A stretch of DNA of 64,000 nt from Nocardia wallacei (GTDB lineage Bacteria; Actinomycetota; Actinomycetes; Mycobacteriales; Mycobacteriaceae): NCBI RefSeq assembly GCF_014466955.1, contig NZ_AP023396.1, forward strand, positions 5,518,001 through 5,582,000. Reading direction: 5' to 3'. The notes under the pieces were generated by a model that was not told the DNA's origin, did no database searches, and saw only the letters and a program-made list of their open reading frames with translations. The position numbers and the translations under genes were made by a program. How positions within the stretch are numbered: the stretch's first letter is position 1; every line of letters starts with the position of its first letter. Positions 36,292 to 46,792 of the stretch are shown piece by piece.

Positions 36292-36690
36292 TCAGGCGGC
36301 CAGGGCCGCGGTGATCTTGCGGGCCATCTCGGCCGCCGCCGGGCCGGGCTGCCCCTGCCGCGTCCGGGTCGCGGACTCCACCGCGACGGTGACCGTGCCG
36401 CGGAAGTTGTCGGCCTCCGCCGGGTCCTGCCGCTCGAGCAGGTTCACGGCCGCGGCCAGGGCGGGGAGAACCTGGTCGGCGAGTTCGGCGACAGTCTTTC
36501 CGGTCAGCTTGATGTCCTTGGACTTCGCCGCGAGCACGTGCCCGGTCAATCCGGTCGCCGACGCCAGTGCGAGGGTGCCGTCCGTCGCCGCCCGGTGCGA
36601 GGATCCGCCCGCGGCCGCCATCAGCGTGACCGCGCCGTAGGCGGCGACGCGCAGGGTGGACTTGTCCTGGTCGGTCAGGGTGATGGTCAT
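36292..36690 (-). CDS. Conserved Ala-rich small protein, function unknown
   Basis: 132 residues from ATG 36690 with AAGGAG 8 bases upstream. The sequence is helical and Ala/Thr-rich: MTITLTDQDKSTLRVAAYGAVTLMAAAGGSSHRAATDGTLALAS, a Lys-rich middle AAKSKDIKLTGKTVAELADQVLPALAAAVNLLERQ, and an ending ARTRQG-like region with AAAEMARKITAALAA. No signal peptide, cysteine or recognised catalytic motif. I recall similar short proteins in other actinobacteria but no assigned role. It has its own good ribosome site and a perfect terminator, so it is a real single-gene unit. Confidence 0.75.
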   Translation of the reverse strand: MTITLTDQDKSTLRVAAYGAVTLMAAAGGSSHRAATDGTLALASATGLTGHVLAAKSKDIKLTGKTVAELADQVLPALAAAVNLLERQDPAEADNFRGTVTVAVESATRTRQGQPGPAAAEMARKITAALAA

Positions 36691-36944
36691 GGTGTGTACT
36701 CCTTCATCGTCGGTGCCGCCCGGATCCTCTGTGGCCCGGCCGTTTTGTTCGATGTACACACTGTCGCCGCCCCGGCTGACAGCCCCCTGACGCCGACCTG
36801 ACACCTCCCCTGACACGGATGACGGAGCTGGAAACGGTGGATGGACGGCGACCTCAGCGCACGGGAGCGGGCACGAGTGAGAGCATCGACCGCGGCGGGG
36901 GGTGTCGTCCTTGGTTACGTCGACTTCCGGATCGGAGACGATCC

Positions 36945-37391
36945 CTACTGCACGCAGAATTCGTTGCCGTGCGGGTCGGCCATGGTGGTCCAGGCGCCGC
37001 CGAGGTTGCCGTCGTAGAGGCGGCGGGCGCCGAGTTGTTCCAGGCGCGCCACCTCGGCCGCGCGGCGGTCGGGGCCTACCTCGAGGTCCAGGTGCAGGCG
37101 GTTCTTGGCGGTCTTGGGCTCGGGGACGCGCTGGAAGACGATGCGGTCGCCGCGCGCGATCCCGGTCTCCGGGTCCACCTCGGCCCGCGGTTCGCAAATC
37201 GCGGCGAAGTCCAGCCAATAGAGCCGGTCCGCCACGCGCACCACGCGATCGGCCTCGAGTTCGGCCGTGTCGACCATGCGCCGCAGCAGCGGCGTGTGGT
37301 TCTCCACGACATATCCGAGAGCCTCCGCCCAGAACCGGGCCAATTCGTTGGGATCGGGTGTATCGATGACAACCTGGTAGCGAGTGGTCAT
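36945..37391 (-). CDS. VOC-family (glyoxalase-like) protein
   Basis: A 148-residue vicinal-oxygen-chelate fold protein of the Glyoxalase_6 type. The two beta-alpha-beta3 modules are visible: YQVVIDTPDPNELARFWAEALGYVVE and NRLHLDLEVGPDRRAAEVARLEQLGARRL, ending GGAWTTMADPHGNEFCVQ, the typical VOC closing motif with its metal-ligand Glu. These proteins range from lyases to resistance binding proteins; substrate not inferable. I choose ATG 37391 with GAGGAG 5 bases before it. Confidence 0.88.
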   Translation of the reverse strand: MTTRYQVVIDTPDPNELARFWAEALGYVVENHTPLLRRMVDTAELEADRVVRVADRLYWLDFAAICEPRAEVDPETGIARGDRIVFQRVPEPKTAKNRLHLDLEVGPDRRAAEVARLEQLGARRLYDGNLGGAWTTMADPHGNEFCVQ

Positions 37392-37513
37392 ACCGCTCCT
37401 CGACGACGACATGCGTGAATGTCGTTCCACTCAACCATCATTCCGCGGAGCGATGTGCCGAGTCCTGCCGTGGATCACACCGAGCGGGCGCACGCTCCGC
37501 AGACCAGGCGGAC

Positions 37514-38890
37514 TCAGTCCTGCTTGCGGTGCGGTACGAACTCCAAGGTCAGCAGAGCCGCTGCGGTGAAGACGATTTCGCGCCAGCGGATGAGGACGAA
37601 GCGGTCGTCACCGAAGGAGTTGAACTTGCGCAGGAAGCGATACAGCGACTCCAGGCGGATCAGCGGGTCCAGGGTGCGGGCGGCGACGTAGACGGCCTGG
37701 CGGGAGCGGGTGCGCTCCTTCTCGGCGAACAGCTCGGGAAATGCCGCGAAGGCCAGGGAGATACGCTGGACGCCCTTGTCCCGCCCGTAGTCGACCAAGT
37801 CCACGATCATGCGCTCGTCCAGGCCGTTCGGCGCGTCCTTGCGGCGCCACGGCACGTCCAGGCTCAGCTCGGTGCCGCCGTTGGACTCGCCGTAGCGCTG
37901 GAACCCGACCACCCGGCCGTCCGCGTCGCGCGCGATGACCAGCAGCATCCCGGGGTGCCGTCCGTCGAGCAGGTGGTCGAGGATCATCGAGAAGCCGCGC
38001 GTCTGATGACCCTTGCCCCACTCGTCCACGATGTCGAGCAGCGTCGAGCGCAACGGCGCACCGATCTCGATCTCCTTGACGATCTCGGTGCTCACCCCGA
38101 AATTGCGCGTACGGCTGACCGCCTGGCGCAGATTACGGAACTTGCGGCCCACCATGTCGAAGTGCTCGACATCGATGACCACGTCGCGGCCGATCGGAAT
38201 CGCCCGTAGCCCGTGATGGTCCACCGCCCGGCCGCGCCACAGCTCGGTCAGCTCCGGGCTGGCGCCGAGTACCGCGATGCGCCAGCCGTGACTCATCGCG
38301 AACTCGGAGAACTCGCTGATCAAAGCGGGAAAATCGGCGCGGTTGCCGACCGGGTCACCGGCCACCACCGCGATGCCGAACCGGGCCCGATAGCCCACGG
38401 CAGCGGTCGAATTGGCGTTGAAGAAGTACGACTTCGCCGAATGCAGGGCGAAGGGCGCCAGCGGATCTCCGACGGTCCGATCGACCAGCGCCGCCACCCG
38501 ATACTGCTGATCAGGCTGCGGGCGCGAGTTCTGCGGCAGCATCAGGATGAACCCGGTCGAGGCCAGGCAGACGAAGCCGACGCCGGGGTGCCCGTTGTGG
38601 TAGGCGATATTGGAGACGCCGAGCACCAGCACCGCCACCGTGAAATGCGGCAGCGTCAGGGGCCGCCGCAGGTGCAGCCCGCGCGCCACGAACAGCCCAG
38701 ACAGCGACACGGCCACGAACCAGCCGTGATCGACGCCCTCGCGCGACGCCCGGTCGGCCGCGTACACCAGCACCACGCCGACGAGCACCAGCACCACGAT
38801 CAGCGGCACCCGCACCGCGCGCGTGGGCGACAGCGCCGCATCCCGGTAGGTCTTCCGGTAACCGGCGACGGCAGAGTTCAGTTCGGGCAC
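37514..38890 (-). CDS. DUF2156 membrane protein (MprF C-terminal-like)
   Basis: About 458 residues if started at GTG 38890; the frame is open to 39094, so the start is uncertain. Four hydrophobic helices at the N-terminus (PLIVVLVLVGVVLVYAADRA, WFVAVSLSGLFVARGL, FTVAVLVLGVSNIAYH, VGFVCLASTGFILML) precede a cytosolic GNAT-like domain of the DUF2156/phosphatidylglycerol lysyltransferase C-terminal type (HSAKSYFFNANSTAAVGYRARFGIAVVAGDPVG, GRKFRNLRQAVSRTRNFGVSTEIV, FQRYGESNGGTELSLDVPWRR, LDERMIVDLVDYGRDKG). This domain uses aminoacyl-tRNA to modify lipids in MprF and LysX relatives. With only four helices there is no full flippase. Lipid or membrane modification is likely. Confidence 0.82.
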   Translation of the reverse strand: MPELNSAVAGYRKTYRDAALSPTRAVRVPLIVVLVLVGVVLVYAADRASREGVDHGWFVAVSLSGLFVARGLHLRRPLTLPHFTVAVLVLGVSNIAYHNGHPGVGFVCLASTGFILMLPQNSRPQPDQQYRVAALVDRTVGDPLAPFALHSAKSYFFNANSTAAVGYRARFGIAVVAGDPVGNRADFPALISEFSEFAMSHGWRIAVLGASPELTELWRGRAVDHHGLRAIPIGRDVVIDVEHFDMVGRKFRNLRQAVSRTRNFGVSTEIVKEIEIGAPLRSTLLDIVDEWGKGHQTRGFSMILDHLLDGRHPGMLLVIARDADGRVVGFQRYGESNGGTELSLDVPWRRKDAPNGLDERMIVDLVDYGRDKGVQRISLAFAAFPELFAEKERTRSRQAVYVAARTLDPLIRLESLYRFLRKFNSFGDDRFVLIRWREIVFTAAALLTLEFVPHRKQD

Positions 38891-39226
38891 GTCGGAGCCC
38901 CCGGCCACACGCCCACGAACATCCTCGTCATGTCCGTCCTCCCGCTGATCGCGTCCTGCACCACAAGCATGCAGAACAAACGTTCCGGTCGGTAATGCCG
39001 AGCGCGACGAGACCCACAGCGATACGGTCTCACCCGCGAGGCATTCCCCCGGATCGGCATCCACCCGAATCATAGGATGAATCCGACGGCGCAACGCGCA
39101 CGTAATTCAACGGATACTCCCCCGCCGGTGTTCCCGCAATGGGTTTATGCCTTGTGCCACACCGCGATCCGCCGATCGCGTGACGTACCGATTTCCGCAG
39201 GTCGGTAGGCCGTGCGCCTCCGCACC
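38891..39226. other. Region between glnE and the DUF2156 gene
   Basis: 336 bases between the glnE stop and the proposed start of the DUF2156 gene. The part nearest 38890 is open in that gene's frame and might be coding if it starts earlier. The rest (39100-39226) is of ordinary composition with no hairpin strong enough to call a terminator. Confidence 0.4.
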
Positions 39227-42200
39227 TCAGCTCCCGAACACGCGCTCCACGACGAATTTGGCGCGCCTCGTCACCCGCATGTAGTGGTCGAGGAATTCAC
39301 TGCCGTCGTCGTTGGGCCACCCGGCGACCTTGGCTACCGCCGATAGTAGGCGTCCCGGGCCGGGCAGCTGATCGGCCGGCTTGCCGCGGACCAGGACCAG
39401 GGCATTGCGGGCACGGGTCGCGGTCAGCCAGGCGTCGCGCAGCAGCTCCACGTCATCGGCGCCGAGCAGATCGGCGCGCTCGATGGCGTCCAGGGACTCC
39501 AGCGTGGACGTGTTGTGCAGTTCGGGCACCTCGTGGGCGTGGCGCAACTGCATCAGCTGGACGGTCCATTCGATGTCGGCGAGACCGCCGCGACCCAGCT
39601 TGGTGTGCGTGGCGGGATTGGCGCCACGCGGCAGCCGCTCGGAGTCGACGCGGGCCTTGATCCGGCGGATCTCGCGCACCGCCTCCGCGGACACCCCGCC
39701 CTCGGGATAACGCACCTGGTCGATCATGTGCAGAAACCGCACGCCCAGCTCCTGATCACCGGCGATCTGGTGGGCGCGCAGCAGCGCCTGCACCTCCCAC
39801 GGTTGAGCCCACTGCTGATAGTAGGCCTGATAAGCGGCCAGCGTGCGCACGAGCGGACCGTTGCGGCCCTCCGGGCGCAAGCCCGCGTCGACCTGCAGCG
39901 GCGGATCGGTGCTCGGCGCGCCCAGCAGCCGCTGCACCTGTTCGGCGACGCCGATCGCCCACTTCACCGCGACCGTCTCGTCCGCGCCGGACCGCGGGTC
40001 GCAGACGAACAGCACGTCGGCGTCGGAGCCGTAGCCCAGTTCCTTGCCGCCGAGCCGGCCCATGCCGATGACCGCGATGTCGGCGGGCGCGGGCACGCCC
40101 GATTCGGCCTCGCTCGCCCGGATCACCGCCAGCAGCGCGGCCTCGAGCACCGCGACCCACACCGACGACAGCGCGTTGCACACCCGCGGCACCTCGAGCA
40201 TGCCCAGCACATCGGCCGACGCGACGCGGGCCAGTTCGTGGCGCCGCAGCGAGCGGGCGGTGGCGATCGCGCGCTTGGGATCGTCGTAGCGGGCCGCACC
40301 GGCGAGGATGCCCGTGCGCACGTCATAGAGCTTGGGCGACAGCAGTAATGGGCCCGTGGGTCCGTCGGCGAACATGCGGATCGTCTCGGGGGCGTTGATC
40401 AGCAGGTCCGGCAGATAGGCCGAGGAGCCGAGCACGATCATCAACCGCTCGGCGACGGCGCCCTCGTCGCGCAGTTCGCGCAGGAACCAGGTCTGGGACT
40501 CGAGGCCCTCCGAGATCCGGCGGTAGGCCAGCAGGCCCTGATCGGGATTGGGGGTCTCGCCCAGCCATTCCAGCAGCGTCGGCAGCAGCAGCGCTTGGAT
40601 GCGGCCCTTGCGGCCGACCTCGCCGGTGAGTGCCTTGAGGTGACCGAGGGCGTTCTCCGGTGCGGCGTAGCCGAGCGCGGCCAGCTGTCTTACCGCCGCC
40701 TGCGGGCTCAGCCGCAGCGCGGCCGCGTCCAGGCGGGCGACCGATTCCAGCAACGGCCGGTAGAACAGCTTGGCGTGCAGGCGCCGCACGCGCAGCCCGT
40801 TGCGTTTGATCTCGCTGCGCAGCACGCCCACCGCGTCCTGACGGCCGTCGGGGCGCATGTGCGCCGCGCGCGCCAGCCAGCGCATACCCTCCTCGTCGTC
40901 GGGGGCGGGCAGGGTGTGGGTGCGCTTGAGCCGCTGCAGCTGCAGCCGGTGCTCGAGCAGGCGCAGGAACTCGTAGGAGGCGGTGAGGTTCGCGGCGTCG
41001 TCGCGGCCCACGTAGCCGCCGGCGGCCAGCGCGGTCAGCGCCTCCACCGTGCCCTGCACGTGCAGCGACTCATCGGCCTTGCCGTGCACCAATTGCAGGA
41101 GCTGCACGGCGAATTCGACGTCGCGCAGGCTGCCGTGGCCCAGCTTCAGCTCGCGCTCGCGCAGATCCGCCGGGACCAGGTCCTCGACGCGGCGGCGCAT
41201 GGTCTGCACGTCCGCGACGAAATCCGGCCGCTCCGAGGCATTCCAGACCATCGGCATGACCGCCGCCCGGTACCGCTCGCCGAGCTCCAGGTCACCGGTG
41301 GCGGGGCGATTCTTCAACAGCGCCTGGAACTCCCAGGTGCGCGCCCACCGCTTGTAGTAGGCGAGGTGCGACTCGAGCGTGCGGACCAGCGCGCCCGCCT
41401 TGCCCTCCGGCCGCAGCGCGGCGTCCACCTCGAAGAAGGCGTTCCCGGCGACCGTCATCAACTCGGCCGCGAGCCGGGTCGCGGTGTGGTCGGCGGGCTC
41501 GGCGACGAACACCACGTCCACATCGGACACGTAATTCAGTTCGCGCGCACCGCATTTGCCCATCGCGATCACCGCGAGCCGCACCGGTACCGGCCCGTCC
41601 GGGCACACCCGCGCCACCGCGACCGACAGCGCCGCGGTCAGCGCCGCATCCGCCAGGTCGGTGAGATGGCGGCCGACCCGCTGGTACGGCAGCACCGGTT
41701 CATCCTCCACGGTGGCGGCCAGGTCGTGCGCGGCCAGCAGCATCAGCTGATCCCGATACCGCTTGCGCAACAACGCGATTGCCTCGGGGCCCGCGACGGA
41801 TGCGCGGTACAGCGTAGCGGTGGTGTGCTCCGTGGTTCCACGGGCGACCGCCTCCTGGCTCGCGTGCTGCGCCGGGGGCGTCTGCTCTCCGGTCCCGCGA
41901 GCCTGGACCGGCTCGCCCGCGGACCCCGCCGAGGACGTCCGATCCACGGGTCCGCGCTCCGCCCCCGCGGGCTGGGGGCCGGGTTCGGGCACGGCCCCGA
42001 CAGCGTCGAGGAGGTCCGCGACGAGTTCGGCGGGCGTGGGCAATTCCGTGCGGCGCAACAGTTTCCAGGTATCCGGTTCGGCTACCAGGTGGTCGGCGAA
42101 CGCGCTGGAGGAACCGATCAGCGCGAACAGCCTGCCGCGCACAGAGATCTCGGTGCGCAGCGCCTCGTCCAGTTCGTCCCAGCCGGGGCCGAGCCGTTCG

Positions 42201-42385
42201 CGCAATCGCACCAGTGTCAGTAACGCCAGGTCGGCATCGGGGGCGCGCGAGAGCGCCCACAACAGTGGAATGCTTTCGACGTTGTCCCACGCCAATTCTC
42301 GCAGCGAATCGGCGGCCGTCGGTTCGAGCAGCCCGAGCCGACCGGCGCCGGGCACCGCGGGACGGGCAGTCGGTGGCCGTACCAT
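39227..42385 (-). CDS. glnE: Glutamine synthetase adenylyltransferase/adenylyl-removase
   Basis: GlnE adds and removes AMP from glutamine synthetase in response to nitrogen status. This 1052-residue protein has both nucleotidyltransferase halves: the N-terminal adenylyl-removase with [14 protein letters not shown] and the C-terminal adenylyltransferase with [15 protein letters not shown], each with GxDxD-type metal residues, and the duplicated motif [39 protein letters not shown] / [39 protein letters not shown]. An Ala/Pro-rich insertion near residues 140-190 makes it longer than the M. tuberculosis protein. Start ATG 42385. It lies 95 bases after glnA2, as in mycobacteria, where glnE is essential. 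Confidence 0.97.
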   Translation of the reverse strand: MVRPPTARPAVPGAGRLGLLEPTAADSLRELAWDNVESIPLLWALSRAPDADLALLTLVRLRERLGPGWDELDEALRTEISVRGRLFALIGSSSAFADHLVAEPDTWKLLRRTELPTPAELVADLLDAVGAVPEPGPQPAGAERGPVDRTSSAGSAGEPVQARGTGEQTPPAQHASQEAVARGTTEHTTATLYRASVAGPEAIALLRKRYRDQLMLLAAHDLAATVEDEPVLPYQRVGRHLTDLADAALTAALSVAVARVCPDGPVPVRLAVIAMGKCGARELNYVSDVDVVFVAEPADHTATRLAAELMTVAGNAFFEVDAALRPEGKAGALVRTLESHLAYYKRWARTWEFQALLKNRPATGDLELGERYRAAVMPMVWNASERPDFVADVQTMRRRVEDLVPADLRERELKLGHGSLRDVEFAVQLLQLVHGKADESLHVQGTVEALTALAAGGYVGRDDAANLTASYEFLRLLEHRLQLQRLKRTHTLPAPDDEEGMRWLARAAHMRPDGRQDAVGVLRSEIKRNGLRVRRLHAKLFYRPLLESVARLDAAALRLSPQAAVRQLAALGYAAPENALGHLKALTGEVGRKGRIQALLLPTLLEWLGETPNPDQGLLAYRRISEGLESQTWFLRELRDEGAVAERLMIVLGSSAYLPDLLINAPETIRMFADGPTGPLLLSPKLYDVRTGILAGAARYDDPKRAIATARSLRRHELARVASADVLGMLEVPRVCNALSSVWVAVLEAALLAVIRASEAESGVPAPADIAVIGMGRLGGKELGYGSDADVLFVCDPRSGADETVAVKWAIGVAEQVQRLLGAPSTDPPLQVDAGLRPEGRNGPLVRTLAAYQAYYQQWAQPWEVQALLRAHQIAGDQELGVRFLHMIDQVRYPEGGVSAEAVREIRRIKARVDSERLPRGANPATHTKLGRGGLADIEWTVQLMQLRHAHEVPELHNTSTLESLDAIERADLLGADDVELLRDAWLTATRARNALVLVRGKPADQLPGPGRLLSAVAKVAGWPNDDGSEFLDHYMRVTRRAKFVVERVFGS

Positions 42386-42480
42386 GCCCCACAAATTACA
42401 GGGTCGGCGGCGGCAGCCGAGCACACATCCCGGGGAACGGAGAAAGTGTTCTCGGTTCGTGCCGCGGCCGGACACCTACC

Positions 42481-43821
42481 TCACAGATCCAGGTATTCCT
42501 GGAGTTCCCACTGCGTGATCTGGGCGCGGTAGCCCGCCCACTCCCGGCGCTTGTTGCGCAGGAAGAAGTCGAACACGTGCTCGCCGAGGGTCTCCGCGAC
42601 CAACTCCGAGCGCTCCATCGCCTTGAGCGCCTCGTCCAGGCTGCCCGGCAGTTCCTTGAAGCCCATGGCGCGGCGCTCGGCGGTGGTCAGCGACCACACG
42701 TCGTCCTCGGCCTCCGGCGGCAGCGTGTAGCCCTTCTCGATGCCGCGCAACCCGGCGGCCAGCAGCACCGCGAACGACAGATACGGGTTGCAGGCCGAAT
42801 CGGGGCTGCGGATCTCGACGCGCCGCGAGGACTGCTTGTTCGGCGTGTACATCGGCACCCGCACCAGCGCCGAGCGGTTGGACCGGCCCCAGGAGGCCGC
42901 CGTTGGCGCCTCGCCACCGTGGATCAGGCGCTTGTAGGAGTTGACCCACTGGTTGGTCACCGCGCTGATCTCGTTGGCGTGCTCCAGGATTCCCGCGATG
43001 AACGCCCGCGCGGTCTCGGAGAGGTTGTTCGGATCGTCCGGGTCGGCGAAGGCGTTCTGCTCACCCTCGAACAGGCTCATGTGCGTGTGCATCGCCGAAC
43101 CCGGGTGCGCGGCGAAGGGCTTGGGCATGAAGGTCGCGCGCACGCCCTCGTCGATGGCCACCTCCTTGATGAGGTAGCGGAACGTCATCACGTTGTCGGC
43201 CATCGACAGCGCGTCGGCGTAGCGCAGGTCGATCTCCTGCTGGCCGGGCGCGCCCTCGTGATGGCTGAACTCCACCGAGATGCCCATCGACTCCAGCGCG
43301 TCGATGGCGTGGCGGCGGAAGTTCGGGGCCTCGTTGTGCACGGCCTGGTCGAAGAAGCCGCCCTTGTCCACCGGGATCGGGTCGCCCTTGGTGTCCATTT
43401 CGGCCTTCACCAGGAAGAATTCGATCTCGGGATGCACGTAGCAACTGAAGCCGAGATCACCGGCCTTGTTCAGCTGCCGCCGCAGCACGTGCCGCGGGTC
43501 GGCCCACGACGGCGAGCCGTCGGGCATCGCGATATCGCAGAACATGCGCGCGGAGTGCTGATGTCCCTTGCTGGACGCCCACGGCAGCACCTGGAACGTC
43601 GACGGGTCCGGCCGGGCGACCATATCCGCCTCGGACACGCGGGCGAAGCCCTCGATGGCCGAACCGTCGAACCCGATGCCCTCCTCGAAGGCACCCTCCA
43701 GTTCGGCGGGCGCGATCGCGACCGACTTCAGATACCCCAGCACGTCGGTGAACCAGAGTCGTACGAAGCGGATGTCCCGCTCCTCGAGCGTCCGCAGCAC
43801 GAATTCCTTCTGGCGATCCAT
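42481..43821 (-). CDS. glnA2: Type I glutamine synthetase homologue GlnA2
   Basis: A 446-residue member of the glutamine synthetase I family. FDGSAIEGFARVSEADMVARPD, YVHPEIEFFLVKAE, HHEGAPGQQEIDLRYADALSMADNVMTFRY, TFMPKPFAAHPGSAMHTHMSLFEGEQNAF and NRSALVRVPMY are intact. The Tyr adenylylation segment of GlnA1 is replaced (KGYTLPPEAEDDVWSL), so GlnE control of this paralogue is unlikely. Related GlnA2 proteins in mycobacteria are dispensable, and in Streptomyces paralogues act on polyamines; either role is possible. Start ATG 43821. Upstream on the minus strand is GTAAC-N6-TTAAC, too weak to call a GlnR site. Confidence 0.95.
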   Translation of the reverse strand: MDRQKEFVLRTLEERDIRFVRLWFTDVLGYLKSVAIAPAELEGAFEEGIGFDGSAIEGFARVSEADMVARPDPSTFQVLPWASSKGHQHSARMFCDIAMPDGSPSWADPRHVLRRQLNKAGDLGFSCYVHPEIEFFLVKAEMDTKGDPIPVDKGGFFDQAVHNEAPNFRRHAIDALESMGISVEFSHHEGAPGQQEIDLRYADALSMADNVMTFRYLIKEVAIDEGVRATFMPKPFAAHPGSAMHTHMSLFEGEQNAFADPDDPNNLSETARAFIAGILEHANEISAVTNQWVNSYKRLIHGGEAPTAASWGRSNRSALVRVPMYTPNKQSSRRVEIRSPDSACNPYLSFAVLLAAGLRGIEKGYTLPPEAEDDVWSLTTAERRAMGFKELPGSLDEALKAMERSELVAETLGEHVFDFFLRNKRREWAGYRAQITQWELQEYLDL

Positions 43822-43879
43822 ACGCGCGAGCGTAAGCACCCGGCGTTAAATCCGTGTTACATAGCCATTGTCAGGCAAA

Positions 43880-45436
43880 TTAACCGCATGTGAGACCGGC
43901 CGGAGGCTCGGTCAGATCGATGAGGTAGCCGATCACGGCGTCGTCCACGCACGGCACGCCGCCGGACAGGAACGCCGTGTGGCGGGTGCCCTTGTTGGTG
44001 ATCAGCGCCGCGTTCAGCTCCTTGGCCAGGTTCACCCCCGCCTCGTAGGGCGTCGCCGGATCCTGGGTGGTGGAGACGACGACCGTCTTCGGCAGTCCCG
44101 ACACGGTGATGTTGTGCGGGGTGGACGAACTCGGCACCGGCCAGAACGCGCACAGCTCGAGCGGCGCCTGCCCGCTGGCGTGGCCGTCGTCCAGGAACGG
44201 GGCGACCTTGCGGTATTCGGCGTCCTGTTTGTCGGCCACCGCGCGGTCCTTGACGGCCGGGTCGTCCACGCAGTGGATGGCCATGAACGCGTCCTGGGAG
44301 TTGTCGTAGGTGCCGTCCTGGCGGCGACCGTCGTAGAGGTCGGCCAGGCGCAGCAGGATGTCGCCCTGGCCGGTGGCGAGCTGGGACAGCCCGGCGCTCA
44401 GCACATTCCAGTTGTCCTCTGCGTAGAGGGTGTTCTGCACGCCGGTGATCGCGTCGCCGTAGGTGAGCGGGCGGCCGTCGTCGGTGGCCGCCGGATGGTC
44501 CCACAGCGGGCCGACCAGGGCCTGGAACCTCGCTACCGCCTGCGCCGGGTCCGCGCCGAGCGGGCAGTCCGGCTGCCGCGCGCAGTCGGCGGCGTATTCG
44601 TTGAACGCCCGCTGGAAACCGGCTGCCTGCTGCACCGATTCCTGCACCGGATCGGCGTCGGGATCGAGTGCGCCGTCGAGGACCAGAGCGCGTACCCGGT
44701 CCGGGAACTTCTCGGCGTAGGACGACCCCAGGCGGGTGCCGTAGGAGTAGCCGACGTAGTTGAGCTTCTCGTCGCCGAGCACCGCGCGGATCACGTCCAT
44801 GTCCTGCACCACCTCCCGGGTGCCGACGTGGGCGAGGAAGTCGTTGCCGGTGCGCTCGGTGCAACGGGCGGCGAACTGCTTGTTCTCCTCCTCGGCCGCC
44901 GCGATGCCGCCGGGGCTGTTGTCCTTCGGCGGTTCGGCGCGCTCGTCGTCCCATTCCTCGGCGGTCATGCACGAGATCAGCGGCGTGGACGCGCCGACGC
45001 CGCGCGGGTCGAAACCGATGCGGTCGAAGCGCTCCGCGAGCGGGGTGTCCTGGCCCTGCTGCGACATCCACAGGCCCGGCTGACCCGGCCCACCCGGATT
45101 GAACAGCAGCGAGCCGATGCGCTGGCCGGTCGCCTTGATCCGGGAGATCGCGATCTGCGCGGTCGCGCCGTCGGGCCGGGCGTAGTCGACCGGCACGGTG
45201 ACCCGGGTGCACTCGGCCGACTTGGGGAAGCGGTCGGTCCCGTCGCCGAAGTTGTCGCAGCCGCCCCACTGCGGCGCCTGGGTGTAGAACTTCTCCAGAT
45301 TCGCCGGGGACGGCGTCACCGCCGAGGGCGTGGTGATGTCGTCGTTCGACGAAGTGGAGCAGGCGGTGACCACCAACGGGGTCACGCACATCAGGGCCAC
45401 CGCGGCGAGGAGACGGCCGGTTCGCGACAAGGGCAT
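43880..45436 (-). CDS. TAP-like lipoprotein hydrolase (CaeA/Hip1 type)
   Basis: A 518-residue exported alpha/beta hydrolase. The signal peptide MPLSRTGRLLAAVALMCVTPLVVTAC has lipobox VTAC. The catalytic elbow is GYSYGT (Ser231), with RIGFDPRGVGASTP and LFNPGGPGQPG before it and the C-terminal TAP-like block PKTVVVSTTQDPATPYEAGVNLA and RHTAFLSGG. M. tuberculosis has a tandem pair here (Rv2223c and Rv2224c, the latter the CaeA/Hip1 serine protease of the cell envelope); only one copy is present in this window, so which paralogue it matches is uncertain. Its many cysteines fit an extracytoplasmic location. Start ATG 45436. Confidence 0.93.
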   Translation of the reverse strand: MPLSRTGRLLAAVALMCVTPLVVTACSTSSNDDITTPSAVTPSPANLEKFYTQAPQWGGCDNFGDGTDRFPKSAECTRVTVPVDYARPDGATAQIAISRIKATGQRIGSLLFNPGGPGQPGLWMSQQGQDTPLAERFDRIGFDPRGVGASTPLISCMTAEEWDDERAEPPKDNSPGGIAAAEEENKQFAARCTERTGNDFLAHVGTREVVQDMDVIRAVLGDEKLNYVGYSYGTRLGSSYAEKFPDRVRALVLDGALDPDADPVQESVQQAAGFQRAFNEYAADCARQPDCPLGADPAQAVARFQALVGPLWDHPAATDDGRPLTYGDAITGVQNTLYAEDNWNVLSAGLSQLATGQGDILLRLADLYDGRRQDGTYDNSQDAFMAIHCVDDPAVKDRAVADKQDAEYRKVAPFLDDGHASGQAPLELCAFWPVPSSSTPHNITVSGLPKTVVVSTTQDPATPYEAGVNLAKELNAALITNKGTRHTAFLSGGVPCVDDAVIGYLIDLTEPPAGLTCG

Positions 45437-45596
45437 ACGGACGATCCAACCAGACGAAGCTGTGTGATGAATTGCATGGTCGGCGAGCCTTAAACGGGGT
45501 GTCGGGCCGGTGGCACACTGGACGGGTCCGCAAGGGACGAGTCACGACAACCCGGGGACCCGTACGGGCCTCGAGGAGACGACGAAAGGGACGATG

Positions 45597-46451
45597 ATGT
45601 CCGCATCCGAAAAGTCCGCCGAAACCGCTGCCTACGGCGCCGCACCGACAACTTCCCGACGGAAGACGCGAGTACAGCACCTGCAGCAGCTGAAGGCCGC
45701 GGGCGAGAGGTGGTCCATGCTCACCGCCTACGACTACTCCACGGCGAAACTGTTCGAAGAAGCCGGGATTCCGGTGCTGCTGGTCGGCGACTCGGCCGCC
45801 AACGTGGTGTACGGCTACGACACCACCGTGCCGATCACGATCGACGAACTGGTGCCGCTGGTGCGCGGGGTGGTGCGGGGCGCGCCGCACGCGCTGGTGG
45901 TCGCGGACCTGCCGTTCGGCAGCTACGAGGCCTCGCCCGAGCTCGCGCTGGCCTCCGCCACCCGGTTCATGAAGGAGGGCGGCGCACACGCGGTGAAACT
46001 CGAAGGGGGCGAACGGGTTTCCGAGCACATCGCGCGGCTCACCGCCGCCGGCATCCCGGTGATGGCGCACATCGGGTTCACCCCGCAGAGCGTCAACACC
46101 CTCGGCGGATTCCGGGTGCAGGGCCGTGGCGACGGCGCCGAGCAGCTCATCGCCGACGCCATCGCGGTGCAGGAGGCGGGCGCGTTCGCGGTGGTCATGG
46201 AGATGGTGCCCGCCGAACTCGCCGGCCAGGTCACCCGCAAGCTGACCATTCCCACCGTCGGCATCGGCGCCGGCGCGGACTGCGACGCCCAGGTGCTGGT
46301 GTGGCAGGACATGGCCGCCTACACCAGCGGCAAGACCGCCAAGTTCGTCAAGCACTTCGCCCAGCTCGGCGACCAGCTCCGCAACGCCGCGGCAGCCTAC
46401 GCCGACGAGGTCCGCCGCGGGGTCTTCCCCGCCCCCGAACACAGTTTCTGA
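45597..46451 (+). CDS. panB: 3-methyl-2-oxobutanoate hydroxymethyltransferase
   Basis: PanB makes ketopantoate from 2-oxoisovalerate and methylene-tetrahydrofolate, the first step to pantothenate and CoA. The 284-residue protein shows the family motifs [109 protein letters not shown] and [22 protein letters not shown]. Starts ATG 45597 or 45594 are both plausible behind AAAGGG; the N-terminal 20 residues are disordered. M. tuberculosis panB (Rv2225) has the same position next to the TAP-like hydrolases. The panC/panD genes are not in the window. Confidence 0.97.
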   Translation: MSASEKSAETAAYGAAPTTSRRKTRVQHLQQLKAAGERWSMLTAYDYSTAKLFEEAGIPVLLVGDSAANVVYGYDTTVPITIDELVPLVRGVVRGAPHALVVADLPFGSYEASPELALASATRFMKEGGAHAVKLEGGERVSEHIARLTAAGIPVMAHIGFTPQSVNTLGGFRVQGRGDGAEQLIADAIAVQEAGAFAVVMEMVPAELAGQVTRKLTIPTVGIGAGADCDAQVLVWQDMAAYTSGKTAKFVKHFAQLGDQLRNAAAAYADEVRRGVFPAPEHSF

Positions 46452-46792
46452 AGTTTGTCGGCAGGCGTGCTCCGACCGGCGAGTGCACTGTCCGGGGAGA
46501 CGCGGCGGTAGTCGCTGCTGTCCTGACGTGCCTTCCGGTTGCGCGGTGTCGGTCCCGGCCGAGAACATGCCTGGACGAGAACCGGTTCACCGTGCGTCGA
46601 CCACGGCGGCTCCGTCCGGGACGTCGCGGCTTCGTCAGCGGCGGCATGCTCCCCTTCTGTGCCGAAGGCGTGCCGTCGCCGCGTCAATAGCTCGGATCGG
46701 GCAGGGTTGCTCTCCGCGACGGGAACGGCGGCGGCCGGGGATCGGTGGCAGACTCGAAGTCCGACCGAGCACGGAACGAGCAGAGGGAACTG
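46452..46792. other. Intergenic region after panB
   Basis: 341 bases with no supported gene or strong hairpin. The frames across it give Arg/Pro-rich products of no recognisable type. GAGGG lies 6 bases before the lipoprotein ATG at 46793. Confidence 0.45.

Noticed and set aside
43822..43860. GlnR box upstream of glnA2
   Set aside because: GTAAC-N6-TTAAC has only one good half-site, and no second a-b pair is present.
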